Assembly (NCBI GenBank): GCA_947630845.1
Contig: CANRJB010000009.1
Coordinates: forward strand, 1 to 64,000
Source of the DNA: an uncultured Clostridia bacterium
GTDB taxonomy: Bacteria; Bacillota; Clostridia; Oscillospirales; Ruminococcaceae
Length of the DNA: 64,000 nucleotides
Direction of reading: 5' to 3'
A model generated the notes under the pieces. It was given only the letters and a program-made list of their open reading frames with translations, made no database searches and was not told where the DNA came from. Below are positions 19,599-29,285 of the stretch, piece after piece (positions within the stretch are counted from its first letter, which is position 1; every line of letters starts with the position of its first letter). The position numbers and the translations under genes are program-made.

Positions 19599-20411
19599 TT
19601 ACTTCTTGGTACTCTTTCTGCCTCTCTTCTTCGGAGCAGCAGTTTCCTCTGCCTTCTTGGCAGCAGGCTTTCTGCCTCTTTTCTTCGGTGCAGCTTCCGC
19701 AGCAGCGGTTTCTTCTGCCTTCTTAGCGGCAGGTTTTCTGCCTCTCTTTTTCGGAGCAGCCGGAGCAGCTTCCACCGGAGCAGCAGCTTCCACCGGAGCA
19801 GTCTCGACCGGAGCAGCAACTTCTGCCGGAGCGGCTTCCACCGGAGCAGTTTCGACCGGTGCAGCTTCTGCCACAACAGTCTCCTCGACTTTCTTAGCAG
19901 GTTCTTCTGCCTTCTTAGCGGTTTCTTCTACCTTCTTGGCAGCAGGTTTTCTGCCTCTTTTCTTCGGAGCAGCTTCCGCAGCAGTCTCTTCTGCCTTCTT
20001 GGCAGCAGGCTTTCTGCCTCTCTTTTTCGGAGCAGCCGGAGCAGCTTCTGCTGCAGTCTTCTTTGTCTCCTTCTTGGCAGCCGTCTTTTTCATCGGGATC
20101 GTGTCGCCGAGTACCAGTGTCTTTTCCCAGTCACCCTCATGAGAGATCTTGCCCTCATTCACAGCATCTTCGAGGGAGACTTTGCCCTGTGCAACAGCAA
20201 GCACATCTGCGCCGTCTGCTGTCAGCAGTGCATCACGGTCATTGTAGTCATAGGGGGCAACATAGAGGACCCCGTCTGCAATTTCCATGTAGAATGCACC
20301 CTGTGCTTCACCGGTCACATTGACCTGTACGGCAACATGTTCCTCTACTTTGGAAGCATCAGCTTTCGCAAGAGCAGTCTGCACTTTTTTTACCAGTTCA
20401 TGATATGTCAT
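19599..20411 (-). CDS. SCP2-like domain fused to an Ala/Lys/Pro-rich H1/AT-hook-like tail
   Basis: MTYHELVKKVQTALAKADASK...AFYMEIADGVLYVAPYDYNDRDALLTADGADVLAVAQGKVSLEDAVNEGKISHEGD; five PKKRGRK(P/S) motifs; RBS gaaaggtg before ATG 20411. Confidence 0.8.
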   Translation of the reverse strand: MTYHELVKKVQTALAKADASKVEEHVAVQVNVTGEAQGAFYMEIADGVLYVAPYDYNDRDALLTADGADVLAVAQGKVSLEDAVNEGKISHEGDWEKTLVLGDTIPMKKTAAKKETKKTAAEAAPAAPKKRGRKPAAKKAEETAAEAAPKKRGRKPAAKKVEETAKKAEEPAKKVEETVVAEAAPVETAPVEAAPAEVAAPVETAPVEAAAPVEAAPAAPKKRGRKPAAKKAEETAAAEAAPKKRGRKPAAKKAEETAAPKKRGRKSTKK

Positions 20412-20729
20412 GTCGATCACCTTTCCTTCATCCGTTTTAGCGGAATGCATAATATAATTTTGCTATGAATATTATACAGGAAATTGCGGATTTCGTCAAT
20501 GAATATTCCGCAATTTCTGCATATCATACAATAAATTGTACTTTATAGCCCTTATTTTTGGGCAAAAGTACGGATTTTACCGGAAAATATTCTGCCTTTT
20601 CATGGAATTTTCCGTCACTGATAAAAGAATGGACAGCAAAAAAAGATTTATACAGCCGGAGTGTTTTTTTTTACGAAAACGTTTTTTGTTGACCTTGAAC
20701 AAAAAAATGAAAAAATGTGAAAAAATCTC

Positions 20730-20758
20730 TTGACGAGAGAAAGGAAAAGGAGTATAAT
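20730..20758 (+). promoter_or_regulatory. glgA promoter
   Basis: TTGACG - 17 bp - TATAAT. Confidence 0.75.
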
Positions 20759-20795
20759 AAAAACAGAAACTTAAATTCAAAAGGAGGGTTTCACC

Positions 20796-22244
20796 TTGAC
20801 CAATATTTTATTTGCAGCATCCGAATGTGTGCCGTTCGTTAAGACCGGAGGTCTGGCTGATGTTGTCGGTGCGCTTCCGAAGTATCTGGATAAGAATCGT
20901 TTTGATGTCCGTGTCATCATTCCGTACTATACCTGTATCCCCGGCAGATACCGCAATTTCTTCCACTATCGCCACCATTTCTATATGGATTATGCAGGGA
21001 GACAGGAACATGTCGGCATCATGGAATATGAGTTTGACGGCGTCAAATTCTATTTCGTTGACAATGAGTATTATTTCAACGGCGAATCTCCCTACAGCAG
21101 TAATCTGAAATGGGATATCGAACGCTTTACTTTCTACTGTAAGGCAGTGCTTGCCATGATGCCTGTCATCGGTTTCCATCCGGAGATCATCCACTGCCAT
21201 GACTGGCAGACAGGTCTTATCCCTGTGCTGCTCCACAGCACCTTTGCGACCCATCCGTTCTATCAGGGCGTGAAGTCCATCATGACCATCCACAATCTGC
21301 GCTTTCAGGGTGTCTGGGACATCAAGACATTCCAGCAGAATACCGGTCTTCCGGGCTATATGTTCACCCCCGATAAGCTTGAATTTCACAAGGATGCCAA
21401 CATGCTCAAAGGCGGTCTGGTCTATGCCGACTATATCACCACCGTCTCCGAAACCTATGCTGAGGAGATCAAGACTCCTGAGTACGGCGAACACCTCAAC
21501 GGTCTGCTCTCTGCCCGGTCGCAGTCACTGCGTGGCATTGTAAACGGCATCGACTACGGCGTGTTTGACCCGGCAACTGACAAGAAAATTTTCTTCAATT
21601 ATAACGCTGAAAACTGCCTGCAGGGCAAAGCAGAAAACAAGCATCAGTTACAGGCTGAACTTGGTCTGCCGCAGGATAACCGCATCATGCTTATCGGCAT
21701 CATCTCCCGTCTGACCGATCAGAAGGGACTGAATCTGCTGGGCGATGTGTTTGAACGGTTTCTGGATGAGAACACGCAGTTTGTGGTCATCGGTACAGGA
21801 GAACCGGGGTATGAGAATATGTTCCGCTACTTTGCCGGACGTTATCCCGATCGCTGCTCTGCCAACATCTGCTACAACGATGCCCTCGCACGCAAGCTCT
21901 ATGCAGGGTCGGATATGATGCTTGTGCCGTCCCGGTTTGAACCCTGCGGACTGACACAGCTCATGGCACTGCGCTACGGTTCTGTGCCGCTCGTGCGTGA
22001 GACAGGCGGTCTGAAAGACACCGTTCAGCCGTACAATGAATTTGATCTGACCGGCACAGGCTTTACCTTCGGTCCGTTCAATTCCGGCGACTTTCTGAAC
22101 ACCGTCAACTACGCAAAATCCGTTTTCTTCAACTACCGTGACAACTGGAATGCCATGGTCAGACGTGGCATGGAGACTGATTTCTCGTGGAACAGCTCTG
22201 CAAGACAGTATGAAGGTATGTATGAGTGGCTGCTCGGTAAATAA
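20796..22244 (+). CDS. glgA: glycogen synthase
   Basis: FAASECVPFVKTGGLADVVGALPK; HCHDWQTGLIPV; PSRFEPCGLTQL. Confidence 0.96.
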   Translation: MTNILFAASECVPFVKTGGLADVVGALPKYLDKNRFDVRVIIPYYTCIPGRYRNFFHYRHHFYMDYAGRQEHVGIMEYEFDGVKFYFVDNEYYFNGESPYSSNLKWDIERFTFYCKAVLAMMPVIGFHPEIIHCHDWQTGLIPVLLHSTFATHPFYQGVKSIMTIHNLRFQGVWDIKTFQQNTGLPGYMFTPDKLEFHKDANMLKGGLVYADYITTVSETYAEEIKTPEYGEHLNGLLSARSQSLRGIVNGIDYGVFDPATDKKIFFNYNAENCLQGKAENKHQLQAELGLPQDNRIMLIGIISRLTDQKGLNLLGDVFERFLDENTQFVVIGTGEPGYENMFRYFAGRYPDRCSANICYNDALARKLYAGSDMMLVPSRFEPCGLTQLMALRYGSVPLVRETGGLKDTVQPYNEFDLTGTGFTFGPFNSGDFLNTVNYAKSVFFNYRDNWNAMVRRGMETDFSWNSSARQYEGMYEWLLGK

Positions 22245-22264
22245 CCGGGATAACAACTGATGAT

Positions 22265-22295
22265 AAGGATGCTGGTGTTTCCGGCATCCTTTTTC
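22265..22295 (+). terminator. glgA terminator
   Basis: AAGGATGCtgg...ccGGCATCCTTTTT. Confidence 0.8.
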
Positions 22296-22380
22296 TGTTA
22301 TGCCATATTTTTGCGTTTCTGTTGACTTTACGGAAATTTTGGGGTATAATATCATTGATATGAAGGAAAGGAGGGTCTGC

Positions 22381-23160
22381 ATGATACAGCAGATCAGAGA
22401 ACTTTTTGCCTACAGACAGATGATCATCAGCCTTGTCCGGAAAGATCTGCGTGGACGCTACAAGGGCAGTGTGCTTGGATTCCTGTGGACATTCATCAAT
22501 CCGCTGTTTCAGCTTGTGGTGTATACATTGGTGTTCTCCTTCATTCTGAAAAGCAATATCGACAAATACTATCTCTATCTCTTTGTGGCACTCATCCCGT
22601 GGATTTTCTTTTCTGCCTCCATCACAGGCGGCTCATCAAGCATCATCGCACAGAAAGATCTGGTCAAGAAGATCTACTTCCCCCGGCAGGTCATCCCCAT
22701 TTCCTATGTGACAAGCTGTTTTGTGAACATGCTGCTGTGCTTCCTTGTCATCATGGCAGTGGTGCTGCTGTCAGGCATCCGGCTGCATCCGGTCGGGCTG
22801 CTCTGTCTTCCGGTCATCATGGCAGTGGAATACCTGCTTGCGCTCGGCATGGCACTGCTTGCATCGGCAGTGACCGTGTATTTCAAGGATTTAGAGCATA
22901 TCCTCGGCATTGTCTCCATGGCGTGGATGTACCTCACGCCGATCATGTACGACAAGTCCATTGTCCCCGCAGAGATGCTCCCGTTCTTCAACCTCAATCC
23001 CATGACCCACATCATCGACTGTTACCGTGCTGTGCTGTACAGCGGAGAGGTTCCGCAGCTTGGCTCACTGCTTTCATCTTTTGTGCTGGGGATGTTGTTT
23101 TTGGCGGTGGGATGGATAGTGTTTGCACGGCTGCAAAAGCATTTTGCAGAGGTGCTGTGA
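22381..23160 (+). CDS. ABC-2 type polysaccharide/teichoic acid export permease (Wzm/TagG-like)
   Basis: LVRKDLRGRYKGSVLGFLWTFINPLFQLVVYTLVFSFIL. Confidence 0.93.
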   Translation: MIQQIRELFAYRQMIISLVRKDLRGRYKGSVLGFLWTFINPLFQLVVYTLVFSFILKSNIDKYYLYLFVALIPWIFFSASITGGSSSIIAQKDLVKKIYFPRQVIPISYVTSCFVNMLLCFLVIMAVVLLSGIRLHPVGLLCLPVIMAVEYLLALGMALLASAVTVYFKDLEHILGIVSMAWMYLTPIMYDKSIVPAEMLPFFNLNPMTHIIDCYRAVLYSGEVPQLGSLLSSFVLGMLFLAVGWIVFARLQKHFAEVL

Positions 23161-23176
23161 CCGGATTCTGATACGA

Positions 23177-23211
23177 CCCTGATGAATCTGATGCCTGTCA
23201 GATTATCAGGG
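23177..23211. repeat. palindromic element copy 1 (REP/terminator-like)
   Basis: ccctgatgaatctgatgcctgtcagattatcaggg. Confidence 0.7.
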
Positions 23212-23230
23212 CTTTGTGCCATCCGCAAAT

Positions 23231-23466
23231 TGTCGAATATTGTCGGATAGTGTCGAATATTGTCGGATAGTGTCGTATTTGGATACTGTCGAATATTGTC
23301 GAATGTGAATGTTATCATATTCGAATACTGTCGTATATTGTCGGATAGTGTCGAATAATGTCGAATACTGTCGGATTTGAATGTTATCATATTCGGATAC
23401 TGTCGTATATTGTCGTATAACGTCGAATCATGTCGAATAGTATCGTATTCGGATACTGTCGAATCA
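23231..23466 (+). repeat. array of 18 decamers, consensus TGTCGNATAN, matching the Spo0A box TGTCGAA; 10-bp register
   Basis: Unit starts 23231,41,51,61,71,87,97,23329,39,49,59,69,23401,11,21,31,41,57; 16 exact TGTCGNAT, 8 exact TGTCGAA; 72-bp higher-order repeat. Confidence 0.9.
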
Positions 23467-23490
23467 TAGAAAATGAGGAAAGGAATGCCC

Positions 23491-24456
23491 ATGAAACTTA
23501 TTATTCAGATACCCTGCTTCAACGAGGAGGAAACACTCGGACTTGCCTACAATGACCTGCCCCGGCAGATCGACGGCATTGATACCATCGAATACCTCAT
23601 CATCAACGACGGCAGCACTGATCATACCGTCGAAAAAGCAAGAGAACTCGGTTTTCATCACATCGTCTCCTTCCGCCGCAACAAGGGTCTGGCTATGGGA
23701 TTCATGGCAGGGCTGGACGCTTGTCTGCATCTGGGAGCAGATATCATCGTCAACACCGATGCCGATAATCAGTACTGCGGCGCAGACATTGCAAAGCTTG
23801 TGCGCCCCATCCTTGACGGGAAAGCTGACATCGTCATCGGCGAACGCCCCATTGACCAGACAGAACACTTCTCATGGAAAAAGAAAAAATTCCAGCACAT
23901 CGGCAGTTGGGTGGTGCGTGTGGCATCCAGTACCGACATCCCCGATGCCCCCTCCGGTTTCCGTGCCTATTCAAGAGAAGCCGCACTGCGGATGAATGTC
24001 GTCAATGAGTACACCTATACCCTCGAAACCATCATTCAGGCAGGGCATAACAAAATCGCCATGTCCTCCGTCCCCATCCGCACCAATGCGGAGACTCGCC
24101 CCTCCCGGCTTTTTTCAAGTATGTGGCGATACATGAAGCGTTCTGCTGCCGTCATCATACGGTCATTCGTGATGTACCAGCCGCTGAAATTTTTCACGAT
24201 GCTCGGACTGGTGCTGATCTTGTTCGGGAGCGTGCTTGGGGTGCGGTATCTGATACTGCTGTTTTCCGGCGATGGCGGCGGTCATATCCAGTCGCTGATC
24301 CTGACGGCGATCCTGTTAATGGCAGGATTTCAGACCATCACCATCGGGCTGCTTGGCGACACCATTGCTGCCAACCGCAAGCTCATTGAGGACATGCAGT
24401 ATCGTATCCGCAAGATGGAATGCGGCTCTGCTCACGATGAGGACAAGCGGACATGA
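23491..24456 (+). CDS. GT2 glycosyltransferase with C-terminal TM segments (DPM/polyprenyl-P type)
   Basis: IQIPCFNEEETLGLAYNDLP...IINDGSTD...NTDADNQY. Confidence 0.92.
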   Translation: MKLIIQIPCFNEEETLGLAYNDLPRQIDGIDTIEYLIINDGSTDHTVEKARELGFHHIVSFRRNKGLAMGFMAGLDACLHLGADIIVNTDADNQYCGADIAKLVRPILDGKADIVIGERPIDQTEHFSWKKKKFQHIGSWVVRVASSTDIPDAPSGFRAYSREAALRMNVVNEYTYTLETIIQAGHNKIAMSSVPIRTNAETRPSRLFSSMWRYMKRSAAVIIRSFVMYQPLKFFTMLGLVLILFGSVLGVRYLILLFSGDGGGHIQSLILTAILLMAGFQTITIGLLGDTIAANRKLIEDMQYRIRKMECGSAHDEDKRT

Positions 24457-25397
24457 AAAAAATCCCTGAGCTTGTTCGCATAGCCGGCAATCTGGTCATG
24501 CTCCTTGCACTGGGATTTCTGGTAAAGCGGTTTCTTGGAATGGGACTGCGGTGGACGGATCTCCGGTCATGGGGTGTGATGGGGGCATTTCTGGTGTGCA
24601 TGACCGGGCAGGCGTTTCTGTTCTGCATCCAGTGCATCCCGTGGATGAATTTCACACGCTCACTTTCCGGCGTAAAGATCCCGTTCCGCCGTGCCATGCC
24701 GGTCTACACCCGTTCCAATATCTACAAATATCTGCCCGGCAATGTGTTCCAGTATGTCGGACGCAATCAGCTTGCTGCCGATATGCACATCAGTCATGTG
24801 GATGTGGCATGTGCGACGATTCTGGACATTCTGTTCTGTCTGGTGTGGATGTGTCTGTCAGCGGCAGTTCTGCTCCGGCAGAAGGCAGCGGAATTATTGG
24901 TGCAGTATCTGAACCGTTTCCTCATCATTGGCGGCATCGGTGTGGGGATAGCAGTGGTGGCGTTTGCTGTTTTCTGGCTGAAATTCCGTGACAAACTCAT
25001 TGCCTGTTTCCGGCGTTACAGAAAGGCATTTGCTCCTGAAAACCGGAACGCTCTGCTCTGCGGCATTTTCTATTATCTGCTGCACAGCAGCCTGTTGGCA
25101 GCGATGTATTTTGTCTGCCTGAAGCTCATGTTCCCGGCGGACACGCCGCTCTCCACACTCATCATGCTGACAGGAGCATTTGTGTTTGCATGGATCGTGG
25201 GTTTCATCACACCGGGCGCACCGGGCGGCATCGGCATAAGGGAATCGGTCATGATGCTTGTCAGCGGTGCAGAACATGAGCAGGAAGTGCTGCTGTTTGT
25301 ACTTGTGATGCGTGCAGCATCCGCTGCGGCGGATGTGCTGGCGTTTGCTGCCGGGGCAGTGTATCTGAAATGCAGCGGAGGGAAAAATGAAGAATAG
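24453..25397 (+). CDS. YbhN/UPF0104 lysylphosphatidylglycerol synthase-like membrane protein
   Basis: NIYKYLPGNVFQYVGR; GFITPGAPGGIGIRE. Confidence 0.85.
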   Translation: MKKIPELVRIAGNLVMLLALGFLVKRFLGMGLRWTDLRSWGVMGAFLVCMTGQAFLFCIQCIPWMNFTRSLSGVKIPFRRAMPVYTRSNIYKYLPGNVFQYVGRNQLAADMHISHVDVACATILDILFCLVWMCLSAAVLLRQKAAELLVQYLNRFLIIGGIGVGIAVVAFAVFWLKFRDKLIACFRRYRKAFAPENRNALLCGIFYYLLHSSLLAAMYFVCLKLMFPADTPLSTLIMLTGAFVFAWIVGFITPGAPGGIGIRESVMMLVSGAEHEQEVLLFVLVMRAASAAADVLAFAAGAVYLKCSGGKNEE

Positions 25398-25406
25398 AGA
25401 GTCGTT

Positions 25407-25808
25407 CTATGCTCTGTGGGCATCCTTCAGCCGGAATGCCAGAGGGAGCAATTCTCCGAGGGTATGCACGCCGTCGGCGAGGATGATGCGGAAGTCATCA
25501 TCACACAATTCTGCCAATACCTGACGGCAGGCACCACATGGCGGACAGGACTTGACCGGTGTTTCGCCTTCGGGTGCGCCGCAGATGGCAATTGCACGGA
25601 ATTGCCTGTGCCCTTCTGATACTGCCTTGAAAAAAGCCGTGCGTTCCGCACAGTTGCCGAGCGGATAGGCAGCATTCTCCACATTACATCCTGTAAAGAC
25701 CGTGCCGTCTGCCGTCAGCAAAGCAGCACCGACCGCAAAACGGGAATACGGACACCATGCGTTCTCCCGTGCCTGTAAGGCAATTTCCATCAATTTATCA
25801 TCATTCAT
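25407..25808 (-). CDS. cdd: cytidine deaminase
   Basis: CPYSRFAVGAALLTADGTVFTGCNVENAAYPLGNCAERTA; PPCGACRQVLAE. Confidence 0.95.
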   Translation of the reverse strand: MNDDKLMEIALQARENAWCPYSRFAVGAALLTADGTVFTGCNVENAAYPLGNCAERTAFFKAVSEGHRQFRAIAICGAPEGETPVKSCPPCGACRQVLAELCDDDFRIILADGVHTLGELLPLAFRLKDAHRA

Positions 25809-25858
25809 AACAAATTCTCCCGAAATACTTGCAATTTTCTGACAAATATGCTATAATG

Positions 25859-25884
25859 AAAAGGCAGGTGAAAACCTGCCTTTT
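25859..25884 (-). terminator. ackA terminator
   Basis: AAAAGGCAGG-tgaaaa-CCTGCCTTTT. Confidence 0.75.
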
Positions 25885-25891
25885 CGTATGC

Positions 25892-27091
25892 TTACTTCGT
25901 GATGAGTGCGAGGGTATCTCTTGCAATGAGCAATTCCTCATTGGTAGGAACGACCCAGACTTCAACTTTGGAATCGGACTGAGAGATTTTACAGAGCTTG
26001 CCCCTGACACCGGCATTTGCGACGGTGTCGATCTTGATGCTGAGGACATCCATCTCAGAGCAGACAGCCTCACGCACATCCGGTGCATTCTCACCGATAC
26101 CGCCCGTAAACAGCACGGCATCCAGACCGTTCATGGCAGCGGCATACGAGCCGATGTACTTCTTGATCTCATAGACGAGCATTTCCTTGGTGAGGGCAGC
26201 TTTTTTGTCGCCGTGTTCAGCGGCAGCGGATACGTCCCGGTTGTCAGAACCCACACAGGATACCCCAAGGAAGCCGGACTTCTTGTTCATATAGTCGGAC
26301 ATCTGTTCAGGGGTCATGTTCCGCTTTTCCATGATGTAGGTGACAGCGGACGGGTCAAGACTGCCGCAGCGTGTGCCCATGATAAGACCGTCAAGCGGAG
26401 TGAAGCCCATCGAAGTATCAACGGACTTGCCGCCGTCAATGGCAGTGATGGAAGAACCGTTGCCGAGGTGGCAGGAGACGATTTTCAAGTCCTTGGGTTC
26501 TTTGCCCATCGCCTTGGCAAGGGCAGCGGAGACGAAGCGGTGTGATGTGCCGTGGAAGCCGTACTTTCTGACGTGATATGTCTCATAATCATCATAGGGA
26601 AGGGCATACATGTAAGCCTTCTCCGGCATGGTCTGATGGAAGGCAGTGTCGAATACAGCAGCCATCGGTGTCCCTTCCGGCATCACCTGCTTGCAGGCAC
26701 GCAGTGCAAGGGCATGCGCATGGTTATGTACCGGTGCAAGCTCACGCAGTGCATCAATTTTGTCAATGATCTCATCCGTGATGAGCATCGTTTCGGAGAA
26801 CTGTTCACCGCCGTGTACGATACGATGTCCGACAGCAGCGATCTCGCTCATGTCCTTGATGACAGCGGCATCGCCGGTAGTAAGCACCTCAACGAGTTTC
26901 ATGAAGGCTTCGGTATGGGTCGGGAAAGCGCAGTCTGCGGCATATTCTCTGCCGTCTGCGGTTTTGTGGGCAATGTGTCCGTCAATTCCGATACGGTCGC
27001 AGTTGCCCTTGGCAAGGACGCTTTCATCGTCCATGTTCAGCAGCTGGTATTTGAGAGAGGAGCTGCCGGCGTTGACTACTAAAATCAGCAT
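25892..27091 (-). CDS. ackA: acetate kinase
   Basis: MLILVVNAGSSSLKYQLL; VFDTAFHQTMPEKAYMYALP; FTGGIGENAPDVR. Confidence 0.96.
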   Translation of the reverse strand: MLILVVNAGSSSLKYQLLNMDDESVLAKGNCDRIGIDGHIAHKTADGREYAADCAFPTHTEAFMKLVEVLTTGDAAVIKDMSEIAAVGHRIVHGGEQFSETMLITDEIIDKIDALRELAPVHNHAHALALRACKQVMPEGTPMAAVFDTAFHQTMPEKAYMYALPYDDYETYHVRKYGFHGTSHRFVSAALAKAMGKEPKDLKIVSCHLGNGSSITAIDGGKSVDTSMGFTPLDGLIMGTRCGSLDPSAVTYIMEKRNMTPEQMSDYMNKKSGFLGVSCVGSDNRDVSAAAEHGDKKAALTKEMLVYEIKKYIGSYAAAMNGLDAVLFTGGIGENAPDVREAVCSEMDVLSIKIDTVANAGVRGKLCKISQSDSKVEVWVVPTNEELLIARDTLALITK

Positions 27092-27222
27092 GGGTATTCT
27101 TCCTTTCGGTAACAAATTTGTCCGTTTTGCGGACGTTCCATATAATATTATACACATTTTTTCAAAAAAATCAAGAGTTTTTTGATTTTTTTACAGAAAT
27201 TATATAATTGGAGGTCATCCAA

Positions 27223-28029
27223 ATGGGCTTTGTCGATAAACTCCGGAATGCGCTCGACATCCCGAAGTTCACAGAGGACGGTCTGAAATATCAGGTCGCC
27301 GGAAACGAGATCAGAATTGTCGGATTCAGGAAGAATATCAGTATTTCTGCACTTCCGTCCCATATTGAGGATCTGCCGGTGGGCATCATTTCCGGCTTGC
27401 AGAGTCTTCCGTTTACAGGAGAGCTGTACATTCCGGACACAGTACACACCATTGAGGGCAACTCACTTGATCTCACAAAAGGCATTACCAAAATCTATAT
27501 TCCGGACAGTGTGAAAGAAATCGGAAACAATGCATTTGGTTTCAGCGAGGCACTGGAGGAGATACGTTTTCCGGAGGGCATGGATTTTTCGGATGCGCTG
27601 GAGGGCATTGTCAGCTCATGTGAAAAGCTGAAAATCGTTCATCTTCCGTCCACAATGACAAGGATTCCGATCGGCTTTCTGGGCAGCTGCACAACGCTGG
27701 AGGAGATCGACATCCCAGACGGGGTGACAGTGATCGACGATTGTGCGTTTTCCTACTGCGAAGGTCTGAAAAACGTCCACTTGCCCAAAGCCCTGAAACG
27801 TCTGAATGAAATGACTTTTTCCGACTGCGTAGCACTGGAGGAGATACAGCTCCCGGAGGGATCGGAATACATCGGAAAGCGGGCATTTTCCGGCTGTGAA
27901 AATCTACAGCACATCCATATTCCCTCCACTGTGAAAAAAATTGATAAGTACGCCTTTCAGCAATGCCCGAAGCTCGTCAGACCGGAGATCCCGACAGGCT
28001 GCGAGGTACACGAAAAAGCGTTCGATTGA
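27223..28029 (+). CDS. BspA-like leucine-rich repeat (LRR_5) protein
   Basis: Repeats such as LKNVHLPKALKRLNEMTFSDCVALEEIQLPEGSEYIGKRAFSGC. Confidence 0.85.
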   Translation: MGFVDKLRNALDIPKFTEDGLKYQVAGNEIRIVGFRKNISISALPSHIEDLPVGIISGLQSLPFTGELYIPDTVHTIEGNSLDLTKGITKIYIPDSVKEIGNNAFGFSEALEEIRFPEGMDFSDALEGIVSSCEKLKIVHLPSTMTRIPIGFLGSCTTLEEIDIPDGVTVIDDCAFSYCEGLKNVHLPKALKRLNEMTFSDCVALEEIQLPEGSEYIGKRAFSGCENLQHIHIPSTVKKIDKYAFQQCPKLVRPEIPTGCEVHEKAFD

Positions 28030-28085
28030 CCCGCCATCCGAAAGACAGGGATGGCAAATATTTTATAAAAAAGGAGACAAATACC

Positions 28086-29285
28086 ATGAAAGTCAGTGCC
28101 ATTATCTGTGAATACAATCCGCTCCATAACGGACATCTGTACCACATTCAGGAAACCAGACGGCATGGTGCAACACATATCGTCTGTGTCCTGAGCAGTA
28201 ACTTTGTCCAGAGGGGCGATGCGGCACTGCTGAGCAAATTTGACCGTGCCGGGCTTGCCGTCAAGGCAGGGGCAGACCTTGTACTGGAGCTGCCGACACC
28301 CTTTTCCTGCGCTGCGGCAGAGGTCTATGCTTCGGGGGCAGTGTCTTTGCTTGACCAGCTCGGCATTGTGGATGAGCTGTCGTTCGGCAGCTCCATGGGG
28401 GACATCGAGAGCATTGCGCTGCTCACGGAAGCATCCCTCTCCACCACACGCATTTATGGCGAACGCATCCGGGAGCGGATGAAGCAGGGGGATTCCTATC
28501 CGGCAGCCGTCTGGGAGATCATCCGGCAGCGGTATGGCAGTCAGGTCGCCGACAAGATGCAGGATCCCAACAATCTGCTTGCCATCGAATATATGAAGGC
28601 AATGCAGAAGCAGAAAGTAACTTTCTCTGCCTATACCATCCCACGCCGCATCGTGCTGCATGACAGCGAGAAACCGTCCGGACATTATGCGAGCGCAAGC
28701 TTTATCCGCAAGTCCGTTATGGAGGGGGAGAATTATGCCGACTTCATGCCGCCTTTTGCAGCAAAGCGGCTTGCTGACTGCATCCGTGAGGGGAGCGTGG
28801 CATCGTTCCGGCAGCTTGAACGTGTTTCACTGTACCGGATGCGCACGGCATCGCCGGAGTATCTGCTTGCCCTTCCCGATGCGAACGAAGCACTTGTGAG
28901 CCGCTTTATTGCCGCACGTTCAGCCAACAGCCTTGAGGAGATGCTCATGCAGGTCAAGACCCGGTGCTACACCATGGCACGCATCCGGCGCATCGTGATA
29001 TCCGCACTGCTTGGCATCCGGTCGGATTCCGCCAAGACCCCTGTCCCCTATGCAAGGGTACTGGCATTCAGTGACCGGGGACGGGAACTGATGGGAATAG
29101 CCAAAGGAAAGAGCCGCATTCCCATCAGCACATCCCTTGCCAGACTCCGGCAGGAGGGCGGAACTGCCGAAGCTTTCGTGAAGATGGAGGAGCGTGCATC
29201 CCATGTCTACGGACTTGCACAGCGCCGCATTTCCTCCGCAGAGGAAGATTTCCGGGCACGTATCGTCATGGAGGACAGGGCATGA
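28086..29285 (+). CDS. tmcAL: tRNA(Met) cytidine acetate ligase / UPF0348 nucleotidyltransferase
   Basis: MKVSAIICEYNPLHNGHLYHIQETR; VLSSNFVQRGDAALLSKFDRA. Confidence 0.9.
   Translation: MKVSAIICEYNPLHNGHLYHIQETRRHGATHIVCVLSSNFVQRGDAALLSKFDRAGLAVKAGADLVLELPTPFSCAAAEVYASGAVSLLDQLGIVDELSFGSSMGDIESIALLTEASLSTTRIYGERIRERMKQGDSYPAAVWEIIRQRYGSQVADKMQDPNNLLAIEYMKAMQKQKVTFSAYTIPRRIVLHDSEKPSGHYASASFIRKSVMEGENYADFMPPFAAKRLADCIREGSVASFRQLERVSLYRMRTASPEYLLALPDANEALVSRFIAARSANSLEEMLMQVKTRCYTMARIRRIVISALLGIRSDSAKTPVPYARVLAFSDRGRELMGIAKGKSRIPISTSLARLRQEGGTAEAFVKMEERASHVYGLAQRRISSAEEDFRARIVMEDRA

Noticed and set aside
19606-20142. 178-aa + strand ORF with LPLFFGAA repeats
   Set aside because: Antisense of the AT-hook repeats; no promoter or RBS.
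23231-23466. CRISPR array
   Set aside because: Units are 10 bp and contiguous with no unique spacers; no cas genes seen.
23022-23492. Minus-strand ORF of 156 aa through the decamer array (DNIRQYPN-like repeats)
   Set aside because: Open frame is a by-product of the repeat; it overlaps the permease and GT2 starts, and a 10-bp unit is not codon-periodic.
25829-25884. + strand promoter (TTGCAA-17-TATAAT) directly upstream of a hairpin
   Set aside because: The hairpin is best explained as the ackA terminator on the minus strand; the predicted + transcript would end almost at its start.
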